Source of the DNA: CAZJYI01 sp964550025
GTDB taxonomy: Bacteria; Verrucomicrobiota; Kiritimatiellia; UBA8416; CAYOBW01
Assembly: GCA_964550025.1 (NCBI GenBank)
Contig: CAZJYI010000021.1
Span: forward strand, 37,246 to 101,245
Length of the DNA: 64,000 nt
Reading direction: 5' to 3'
Translations under genes and position numbers: made by a program
Notes under the pieces: generated by a model
The model's input: the letters and a program-made list of their open reading frames with translations, nothing else
Databases searched by the model: none
Told to the model about the DNA's origin: nothing
Part shown: positions 41,659 through 51,100 of the stretch, one piece after another
Position numbering within the stretch: the stretch's first letter is position 1
Layout: every line of letters starts with the position of its first letter

Positions 41659-44575
41659 CACCAACAAGACGGTGAAGATGGGGGACGGGGCCCTTCAGGC
41701 GGACACCGTTGTGACCCCGCCGCGGGACGGCGGCGGCATCGTGCCCGCGCCGGGCACTACGATTGGTGGATTCCGGATAGAGCGGCTGATCGGGGAGGGC
41801 GCCATGGGAGAGGTGTACCTGGCGCGCCAGCTCTCCATGGACAGGACGATCGCTCTGAAGATCCTTCCATCCCGCTTCAACGCCGAACGCAGTTTCAGGG
41901 ACCGGTTTCTCAATGAGGTGCGGGCCGCTGCACGCCTCGAACACCCCAATATCGTCCGTGCCTACGAGGCCGGGGAAGATCGGGGAGTGCTCTTCCTTGC
42001 CATGGCGTACATTCGCGGGGAGCCGCTCAACAGCCAGCTCAAGCGGGAAGGATGCCTCGACGAAGGCAGGGCACTCGATATCGTCGAGCAGATTGCAGCG
42101 GCCCTGGCATACGCCTGGAAAGAGCACAGCATCATCCACCGCGACATCAAACCGGCCAACGTCATGATCGACCAGGGCGGCACGGCGATGCTCATGGATA
42201 TGGGACTGTCCAAAATGCTGGATGTAGACACCACGCTGACCGTGGCCGGGACGGTGATGGGGACTCCCAACTACATGAGCCCGGAGCAGGCCGAGGGAAA
42301 GAGCGGCATCGACCTGCGCTCCGACATGTATTCGCTCGGCGCCACGCTTTACCACATGTTGACTGGGAGACTGCCGTTCGAAGCCAGCTCAATCACCGAG
42401 ACGCTGCGCAAGCAGATCCAGGGCAGCCTGCCCAACCCGCGGAGTATCAACCCCGACGTCAGCAGGCCGTGTGCTGAGCTGATTGCCATCATGATGGCAA
42501 AGAGCGCCGAAAGGCGCCATCCCTCGTGGGAATGGGTGTTGGCCGACATTGAGCGCGTGCGCGACGGACGGTCGCCGGCCGTTGCCGCCCCGCGGGCCGC
42601 CGAGACCATCATCGAAAGGGAATCCCATGTGCTTCCGGCCGGCCGGCCGCCGTGGCTGCGCAACGGGGTCCTGGTCGCCGCCCTTGTGGTGGTGGGGGCG
42701 CTTCTCGCCGGCCTGGCGACACTCCACTACCGTCGTTCACACGCTTCAAATGTGCGCCCGTTGCCGCCCCATTCGCCGTCGCTTCCCGCGGAACAGGCCT
42801 TCGCATTGCCCCGGTATCACGCGCTCGTCATCGGCGTGAGCGCCTACCGGCCGTATGCCGGAGAGGGATGGGTGCCGCTGACGACGGCTCGCGGGGATGC
42901 CGAGGCCGTGGCCACGCGGCTCGAAGAAGACTTCGGCTTCACGGTGACGCGCCTGCTTGACCGGGAAGCCTCGCGAGCGGCCATCCTGGCCGCCTTCGAC
43001 AGCCTCGTGAACCTGACCCGCGACGACGCGGTCCTCGTGTACTTCGCGGGCCACGGGTTCTACGACAAGGACGTTTCCGAAGGCTACTGGATCCCCGCCG
43101 ATGCCCGCAAGGAGATCGCCGGACGCCCTGCCAAGGAGGATTGGGTCTGGAACACCACGATTACCAAAATGCTGTCGGCGTCGCTGGCTCGCCATGTCCT
43201 GGTTGTGGCCGATTCATGCTACGCCGGTTCGCTGCTGCGTGGTGGAATCGACGGTTCGCCCGGCGACGGCCTGGACTGGTATCGGCGCGCCGTGCTCAAA
43301 CCGTCGCGGTTCGTGATCGCCAGCGGCGATATCGAGCCCGTTCTCGACAGCGGAGCCCATCACAGCGTCTTTGCGGAACAGATTCTCAACTACCTTAGCT
43401 ACGAAGAACGGAACGTGTTCTCCGCGTCCGATCTCGGCATTGCCGCGCGCAAGCAGGTCGGCGCCGCTACCGGACAGATGGTCCAGATGGGGCCGCTGGT
43501 TACGGCGGGGCACGCGGGCGGCGAGTTTGTCTTCGTCAGGCAACCGGCTGCTTCGGAGTTCGTGTCGACCCTGCCCGTCAGTACGAACGGCACCGAAGGC
43601 ATGCGTGACGAGCTTGGCAGCCCCGCGAAACCGGCTGCCGCGACGACCGCTTCCGATCGCCGCCAGAGACTGCAGGAGGTCCTGGACCTCAGCCTGGTCG
43701 GGGCCACCAATGCCGCCAACCGGTTGATGTCGACGCTGGTCAATTCGTCCGGCAACGATCGTCTTGTACGTGCGGTCGCGGACTATCTCGACGGCGAACG
43801 GCGGTCCAGGTCGCGCGAGCGGCTGACCCGCCTGATCGATCATCTGTCGGAACGCAGAGCCGCACAGACGAACGCGGTGGCAGACGCGAGGGACGCGTTG
43901 CCGCGTCCGCGTGTGCTCGCCTGCCTGGGGCCCACCGCGCGCGGCGAGCTCGACGGCGGCGGCGAGGCGTTGCTGTACCGCATCTGCCTGCGATCGGAGC
44001 TCGAGAGCCTCGGGACCGTCCAGGTCGTTGAACGCGATGCCATCGAGGACATCTTGAAGGAAATGGACATCGCCACGTCCTCTCTCGCCGACTCGAGGGC
44101 CAAGCTCACGATCGGAAAGCTGCTTCCGGCCGGGATGCTGCTGGCCGGCGACGTGATACGCATGGGCGAGACGGACCGCATCTACGTGCGACTCATCGAC
44201 ACCGAGACCACGCTCGTTCTCGGTTCATTCCCCGCCGTTCGCAAGGAAGAGGACGATATCGGCGCCGTGTGCGCCGACCTCGCCCTGCAGGTCGCTGCAA
44301 AGATAGGCAAAGCGAAACCCGTCAGAGCGCCGGTGACCTCCCTGCAGAACGGTCGCGCCCGCGTCGGCGCCGGCGCGTTCCACGGGATGGTCGTCGGCGC
44401 CGTTCTGGACGTCATGGTGCATGACGAGGATGACGCCGAGACAAAGGTCGGCACCGCCACCGTCCGTACCGTCGCCGAAACCACGGCCGAGGTCGATATT
44501 GCCTTCCAGGACGGCCGGCAGCCGGCCGATACCAAGGCGCTGCGGGTGAGAGAGCAGGGGGGCGTTGCACCTTAG
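41648..44575 (+). CDS. transmembrane Ser/Thr kinase-caspase-CsgG-like fusion
   Basis: 975 residues. Kinase domain about 43-310: glycine loop GEGAMGEVYLA, Lys71 (ALKIL), catalytic loop HRDIKPAN (Asp166), DMG at 184-186 in place of DFG, and GTPNYMSPEQ. One membrane segment lies at about 340-359. Caspase/metacaspase (C14) domain about 388-630: catalytic His469 in YFAGHGFYD and Cys524 in VVADSCYAGS. An extracytoplasmic CsgG-like domain covers about 755-890 (VQVVERDAIEDILKE...KLLPAGMLLAGDV), and the C-terminal domain has GRARVGAGAFHGMVVG. The last two match the C-terminus of the lipoprotein gene that overlaps it by 11 bases. All three catalytic sets look intact. If topology is standard, kinase and protease face opposite sides of the membrane. 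Confidence 0.88.
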   Translation: MPDDTNKTVKMGDGALQADTVVTPPRDGGGIVPAPGTTIGGFRIERLIGEGAMGEVYLARQLSMDRTIALKILPSRFNAERSFRDRFLNEVRAAARLEHPNIVRAYEAGEDRGVLFLAMAYIRGEPLNSQLKREGCLDEGRALDIVEQIAAALAYAWKEHSIIHRDIKPANVMIDQGGTAMLMDMGLSKMLDVDTTLTVAGTVMGTPNYMSPEQAEGKSGIDLRSDMYSLGATLYHMLTGRLPFEASSITETLRKQIQGSLPNPRSINPDVSRPCAELIAIMMAKSAERRHPSWEWVLADIERVRDGRSPAVAAPRAAETIIERESHVLPAGRPPWLRNGVLVAALVVVGALLAGLATLHYRRSHASNVRPLPPHSPSLPAEQAFALPRYHALVIGVSAYRPYAGEGWVPLTTARGDAEAVATRLEEDFGFTVTRLLDREASRAAILAAFDSLVNLTRDDAVLVYFAGHGFYDKDVSEGYWIPADARKEIAGRPAKEDWVWNTTITKMLSASLARHVLVVADSCYAGSLLRGGIDGSPGDGLDWYRRAVLKPSRFVIASGDIEPVLDSGAHHSVFAEQILNYLSYEERNVFSASDLGIAARKQVGAATGQMVQMGPLVTAGHAGGEFVFVRQPAASEFVSTLPVSTNGTEGMRDELGSPAKPAAATTASDRRQRLQEVLDLSLVGATNAANRLMSTLVNSSGNDRLVRAVADYLDGERRSRSRERLTRLIDHLSERRAAQTNAVADARDALPRPRVLACLGPTARGELDGGGEALLYRICLRSELESLGTVQVVERDAIEDILKEMDIATSSLADSRAKLTIGKLLPAGMLLAGDVIRMGETDRIYVRLIDTETTLVLGSFPAVRKEEDDIGAVCADLALQVAAKIGKAKPVRAPVTSLQNGRARVGAGAFHGMVVGAVLDVMVHDEDDAETKVGTATVRTVAETTAEVDIAFQDGRQPADTKALRVREQGGVAP

Positions 44576-44596
44576 TGGCTTGACTCCGCGTTACCC

Positions 44597-44795
44597 GGAA
44601 TCCCCGGCGCTTGCCGCCGGGAAGCTTCAGGTACGTGTGCTACACACCCGGCCCTGCCGCCCTCCCGGAGCCCGGATCGAGCGAGTGGAGAGAGCTTCGC
44701 GCGTTCCTCGCTCCGGCAGGGCTCGTGGCTGTTGCGGAAGCGGGGCGCGTAGCACACAAGCCTGAAGCTTCCCGGCCGTGAAGGCCGGGGATTCC
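44597..44795. mobile_element. 199-bp palindromic element with 35-bp imperfect terminal inverted repeats (MITE or IS200/IS605-derived)
   Basis: The left end GGAATCCCCGG-9 bases-CCGGGAAGCTTCAGG (44597-44631) is matched by the inverted right end (44761-44795). Pairing extends inward to GTGTGCTAC/GTAGCACAC (44635-44643 and 44749-44757). Each end also folds on itself (CCCCGG...CCGGG), like the subterminal hairpins of IS200/IS605 elements. The interior has a further CCCTGCCG/CGGCAGGG pair. No transposase is encoded. Confidence 0.6.
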
Positions 44796-44898
44796 TCGGA
44801 CGAAGATCATGGGTAGAGGGCAGGTCCGGGCTGAGTGCTTCAACCACGCAGGACCGCCGCGAAAAGGCGTGAAGACCGGCATGACGATAGGCCACGGG

Positions 44899-44959
44899 CG
44901 TCGCGAGTCGCGAGTCGCGAGTCGGGAGAACGCCCGACACCCCGACACCCGACACCCGC
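44899..44959. repeat. GCGAGTC and CCCGACA short tandem arrays
   Basis: CGTCGCGAGTCGCGAGTCGC is followed by CCCGACACCCCGACACCCGA. It is the same family as 4742-4789. Confidence 0.8.
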
Positions 44960-45014
44960 CCCCACTCTTGCCTTGTCCCTCCCCACACTTCCACGCTAAA
45001 TTGGGGCTGTTTTT

Positions 45015-45043
45015 GGGGAAGATGCCGCGCATGTGTTTCGACT
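45015..45043 (+). promoter_or_regulatory. putative ECF promoter of the giant LamG/FGE gene
   Basis: GGGGAAGA, a 16-base spacer and CGACTAG, preceded by a T-run, lie 61 bases before the TTG start. The spacing is identical to the anti-sigma and FadL motifs; T is changed to G at one position of the upstream box. Confidence 0.55.
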
Positions 45044-45104
45044 AGTCAATCAAAGGTATGGACGCCTTGTATCCGTGCGCTCTGCGCGTGGGGAGGAGGA
45101 GCAA

Positions 45105-48100
45105 TTGAAAGCAGGGGATCACGTCGGACGGCTTGCCGTGCGACTTCTGGCCGTGGGTTGCATTCTGGTCGTACCGCTTCTTGCAGATTCCGTAGACCCT
45201 GACGTCTACGACGTGCTGTTCCTCAAGAATGAGGGTGCCGGGGCCAACTTCGCCGATAGCTCCACCGCCAACACCAAGACCGTCACCGCCCATGGCAACG
45301 CTACCCAGTTGACGTGCAAGTTCAACCGAACGGCGGGGTTCTTCAATGGGACAACGGACTACGTCGTCGTGCCGGACAGTCCGGATTGGGACTTTGGGAC
45401 GGGGGATTTCACGATTGAGATGTGGGTCAACTTCACCAAGATCCCACCAGCGGCCGCCATGACGCTTGTCTCACGTGACAACGACAGCGACTTCCGGGTG
45501 AGCCTTTTCACCGCGGGGCCGACGCTGGAAGTCAACTTGGAAGGCGGTGGCGCTTTCTCGGCGGCGTGGACTCCCGCGATCAACACATGGTATCACATCG
45601 CGGTCACAAGGAACGGCACGGACCTGCGCGTGTTCATCGACGGTTCCCAACTTGGAACCACGCAGAGCAACTCGGCCGATGTGACCGGCACGGCTCCGCT
45701 CTATATCGGAAGGGAGATCACCAACGGTCGCCCGCTGCATGGATGGCTGAAGGAACTGCGTATCTCCGATTCTGCCCGTTACACCGCCAATTTCACGCCG
45801 GCGTCCGCGCCGCATTCCTCTGACGCCAACACCAAACTCCTGCTGCATTTCGACAGCCCGGCCGAGTCGCCGCTGGGGCCGGCGATCTACTTCGACGGGT
45901 CGGGAGACTACCTGACGGTTCCCGATTCGGCTGACTGGGATTTTGGCAGTTCAGACTTCACGATCGAGTTTTGGTTCAGGACGGAGGTCACGGGTGGATT
46001 CGGGTACTGCGGCAGAGACACCTCCACGATCCGCATTTTCAACGAGTCCACCGACTACATCAGGGTGAACGCAAACGGCGGCGCTCTGGATATCGGGACG
46101 GGCGCAGGGAGTGTAGCGGCGAACCGGTGGCAGCACTACGCCCTGGTACGAGCCGGAGACACCTTCCGCACCTACCTCGATGGCCTTCCAAAAGAGACAC
46201 GGACCTATGCCCCGGCGATCAATGACGGTGCGAACCCCTTTCTTGTGGGGTACATCGGCTCAGGAAGCACCTTCCAGGGAAGCATGAGGGAATTCCGGAT
46301 CAGCAGCAGCGCGCGCTATGCGGCGGAGGGGTTCAACCCCTCCCAGACCGGCTTCACCCTCGACGCCAACACCAAGCTCTACATCAAGGGCGACGGCAAC
46401 AACGGGGCTACGAACTTCGTCGATCAAACGGGCAAGACCGTCACGACCGTGGGCGATACCGTCACCCGCTACACCGAAGACTACCGCGCCTGCATCTTCA
46501 AGGACGACAGCACGACGGGGCACCACCCGTATCCACAGGGCTCTGCGAAGGTCGACTTTTTCGCGGCGTGCGGGAGTAGCGTCGCGTCATTTGACGGTTC
46601 AGGAGACAGCGTTACTGTGCCGGATAGCGCCGATTGGGATATCGGGCTTGAGGATTGGACGGTCGAGTTCTCTGTACGCCAGTCACCGATTCCGGCTGTC
46701 GCGCACTTTCTGGACATGGGGAGCTATGGGAATAACAATGGGATAGGTGTCCAGTACGTCGCCGCGTCGCGCAGACTGTACGCACTGATCAACGGGACCG
46801 AGTACACGACAACGCTTGAGAAGGAGTTTCTGGGCGACACCTGGTACCACGTGGCGATTTCGAGAAGCGGCGACACGCTCCGCTCCTTCGTGAACGGCGA
46901 GGAGCTTGGGGGGTTCACAGACACTACCGACATCGATGCGGGAAGCCACGGTCTAACCGTCGGCAGGACATCGGTCGACACCTACGATATCAGCGGCCGC
47001 CTCGACAACCTCCGCATCTCCAGGGGCATCGCCCGCTACACAGCCGACTTCAACCCGCCCATAGACATGCCGCCGTACTATATCCCTCGGGATGATTCCT
47101 CTGCACCCCTCTTTCGCCCGGGCGACATTCCGGACGGTCTTGTGGGGTACTGGAGATTGAACGAGGCATCCGGCACGCGCATGGACGCCTCCGGCAACGG
47201 GAACCACCTGGCGGACAGCAATACCGTCGGGTGTGTCACGAACGACTACTGGAGCACCGGGGAACGGTGTGCGGACTTCAATCGGTCCGGCACGGAGTAC
47301 CTGAGTATCGCCGACGCTTCGGCCAACGGCCTGGCTCTCACGGGCAGTGTCAGCGTGAGTGCCTTTGTCAAGCTGGAGGGCACGCCGTTCGGACAGCAGT
47401 TCATCGTTGCGAAGAGCGCCAACGGCAACGCGAACGGATTTGCGCTCTATGTCGAGGACAACCCGCCGGCGAACGGCCTGAAAGCCGAGCTCAACGGCGA
47501 GATATGGAGCAGTGACTTCTCCCTGTCCGTGAGCAAGTGGCACCACGTTGGGTTTGTGTACGACGGGGCCGCCGTTTCGTTCCACGTAGACGGGAATCTC
47601 GTCAAGACGGTTGCTCACAGCACCGACATGGTTCCCAACAGCAGCCGCTTCACGGTGGGCTGGGACGACGGTACTAACCCGAACCTCCTGTACGACGGAC
47701 TGCTCAAAGACATCGCCGTTTGGAACCGTGCCCTGACACCGTTGGAGGTCAAGTCGCTGGCGATGGGCGTGGATTTGGGGCGGCATGCGTTTCGGCCCGA
47801 CAGCGTATCGGTTCCGCCGACGGCGTGGTGGAAGCTGAACGAGACCGGAGGCGATCGGGCGGATTCGAGTGGCAACGGGCACACGCTGACCGACGTGAAC
47901 ACCGTTGGCGCATCCGGTGGGTTCGTGGCGGGAGTCTCGGCAGACTTCGAGTTCGACAACAATGAGTACCTGACGGCCTCTGATTCCGAGGACTTCGACC
48001 TCTCGGGTGGAGTGTGGAGTCTGTCCGTCTGGCTGAAACCGGAAACGACGGCAGGCAACCATTCGTTCTTCTCTCACCGAACCAGCAACGCCGACTACTG

Positions 48101-51100
48101 CCGGGCGGACATTCGCGATGGTGCACTGCACTTCTATGTGGTGGCGGGCAGCGTGACCCGTGTACACGTTCAGTCCAACCCGATTCTCAGCGTTGGGAAC
48201 TGGTGCCATGTGGTCTGTCGCGAAAATGGCGACGAATGGCGGGTCTTCCTCGACGGGCGCGATGTAACTGTTTCCGGTGGAGATGACTCTGACAGACCTC
48301 TCAATTACACGGACGCTGTGAGGATCGGTGTTGAGAAAGACGGGGACCAGAAGTTCGACGGATGCATGTCCGACTATGCTATCTGGAACGGTTACGCTCT
48401 CACCGAACACGAAATCGACTCGCTCGCCTGCGGGCTGCCCGTGCAGCAGCAGGGAATCGTCAGTTACTGGCCGTGCGACGGGGGCAGCGGAGACTTGGTG
48501 GATGCCGTGGGCTCTAACACATTGACGGAGATCTCCGACAACAGCATCGCGTCGACCAACGGTCTTGTGGGGCGCGGTCGCCACGTCTCACCGGCGGACC
48601 ACGAGCATTTCGCCATCAGTGACGGGGCGCAGACGGGACTGGAGCCGCCCGCCTTTACGGCGGTTGGCTGGATGAACCCGGTTCCGGGCCGTGATGGCGG
48701 CTTCATGCGCAAACACGGGGCGGACGATCAGTGGCGGATCAAGTACAAAGACAGCACCGCGGTCATCGAGCTCACCGCGGATATCGGCGATCAGAAGCCG
48801 AGCCCGTCCCCAACCGTTCCCTGCACGGCCGGGCAGTTCAATCACTTGGCGCTGGTGTACGACGGCGCGAACCTGGACCTGTATTCCGGGGGTGTGAAGG
48901 GCGCTACGGACAGTACCTGCAGCGGCCCGTTCCTCGGCAATGACAACGATTTCGAGATCGGCAAGTCCAGTGCCGACGCCTCCTACGACGAGCTCTCCTT
49001 CTGGGCGCGCCCACTGCGCGAGGAGGAGATCAAGTCCCTCCACAACCGCGGTTTGAACGGATGGGGCCTGTTTGCGGACCCGCTGGACGTTGGCCTCGTG
49101 GCGTACTATCCGCTCGACGGCAACGCAAACGATGCGAGTGGGAACGGGAATCACGGTGCGGAGCTCGGTGGGTTGTCTTTTGCTCCCGGAAAGGTAGGGC
49201 GATCGGCACTCTTCGACGGTACGGACGACTACATCCAGGTGCCCCACAGCGACAGTCTGAACGTTACGGGACACCTGACCGTGGCGGCATGGGTCAAGTT
49301 GGATGTCCTGGACAACGGCGACGGGCCTCGGGAATGCCAGCCGATCGTGAGCAAGTACCACGTGGCAGCCAGCAACAGGGCCTTCCGCCTGACGTACAAC
49401 GACGCCCCGCTCGCTCGCCACAGCTTCGTGTACACGGTCTCTGCGAGCAACTCAACCTTCAGCGGCGGTGTCGCGGCAAGCGAGACAATGACCGAAACCG
49501 GTCGATGGCACCACATTTCAGCCGTGTTCGTGCCGACTGAGGCTATGAGACTCTATCTCGATGGCGTGGACATTACAGGGGGCCTGGCTGCGGGCGCCAT
49601 CCCTGCCGCCATCGCAACCAATGCTCTGCCCGTCCTCCTGGGTCGTGATCAAGACGAGACCGGATGGCTCAATGGAACTCTTGACGAAGTCCGCATCTAC
49701 AACCGCGCGCTGTCGTCCAATGAGGTCGCGCAGCTATACGAGCGTACGGCGTATCCGGGCATGGTGAAGATCCCGGCGGGCGAGTTTGCGATGGGGGACG
49801 CGTTCGGGGAGGGAGACGCGGACGAGTTGCCCGTGCACACCAACTTCATCAGCGCGTTCTACATCGACCGGTTCGAGGTGACGAAGGCGCTGTGGGACGA
49901 TGTTCACGCGTGGGCGATGAACAACGGCTACACGTTTGATAATGCCGGTGCAGGTAAGGCGACGAATCACCCCGTGCATTCCGTCAACTGGTACGACTGC
50001 GTCAAATGGTGCAATGCCCGCAGCGAGAAGGAAGGGCGAGTGCCGGCATACTACACCAGCGTCTCCAAGACGAACGTGTATCGTACAGGCCAGGTGAACG
50101 TGTCGAACAACTGGGTCCGTTGGTCTTCCGGGCACCGCTTGCTCACGGAGGCAGAGTGGGAAAGGGCGGCCCGGGGCGGTGTTGCGGGAACCCGGTTTGC
50201 ATGGGCCGATACAGACGGCATCTTGCACAGCCGGGCCAACTACCGGGCCAACGGGGGACAGGCCTATGACCTCAGCAACGGCGAGGACTACCACGGTGAC
50301 TATGACGTGGGAGAGCAGCCGTTCACCAGTCCGGTAGGTGCGTTTCCCGCGAACGGCTTCGGGTTGTACGATATGGTGGGGAACGTCTGGGAGTGGTGCT
50401 GGGACTGGAATGACGACGCCTACTACAGCCATTCGCCGCTGACTGATCCCCGTGGGCCGGCTTCGAGCGAGTTCCGTCGTCAACTGCGCGGCGGCGCCTG
50501 GTCCTATGACGCCTCGTTCTGCCGCGTTGCCTTTCGTGGCTTCTACCCACCGACCAACACCGATCCTTTCATCGGTTTCCGGACGGCCCTGCCCGCCCTC
50601 GAAGACACCGATGGCGACGGCATGGACGACGCCTGGGAACGCGCGCACTTCGGGAACCTCTCCCGCGACGGCACGGGCGACTACGACGGCGATGGGCGCA
50701 CGGATGCCGACGAGTTTGTTGACGGGACAGACCCGACCGATGCCGGGAGCACGCTGGGGTTGGTCGCGTACTATCCCTTCAACGGCAATGCGAACGACGC
50801 GAGCGGGAACGGGCATCACGGAAGTCTCGGGGGCGATGCGAGATGGTCCTCGTCCGGAGTTGAGGGCGGGAGTGTTGAGCTCGACGGCAGTCAGGATCAT
50901 GTGCGGGTTGACGATGCCGATGGTCTGGACAGCCCGGCGACATCCGACTTCACGCTGAGCGCCTGGGTCTGGACGGGTGCCGCGGCCCGATCGCACCCGC
51001 TCCTCTACAAACACGAATTCGGCACCGACAACGACGGATCGTGGAGTTTTGGGATCGCCGGCACCGACAAACTCCAATTCGTGCAGTTTCCCCCAGGCGA

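Larger units (their letters stand above)
44576..45104. other. 529-base intergenic region before the giant gene
   Basis: The region holds, in order, a 199-bp palindromic element (44597-44795), a GCGAGTC/CCCGACA tandem array (44899-44959) and the putative ECF promoter (45015-45043). A strong ribosome site GGGAGGAGGAG precedes TTG 45105. No coding region is supported. Confidence 0.7.

Noticed and set aside
39976..41667. 563-codon minus-strand frame
   Set aside because: It is antisense to the CsgG-like lipoprotein, whose lipobox, repeats and gene overlaps establish the plus strand as coding.
42828..43540. CRISPR-associated or type III defence caspase (TPR-CHAT-like) system
   Set aside because: No Cas gene, repeat array or nucleotide-signal sensor is nearby. 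The caspase domain is fused to a transmembrane kinase in an envelope-type operon.
44597..44795. CRISPR-like or rho-independent terminator interpretation
   Set aside because: The element is a single long palindrome with paired ends, not regularly spaced repeats, and is far longer than a terminator.
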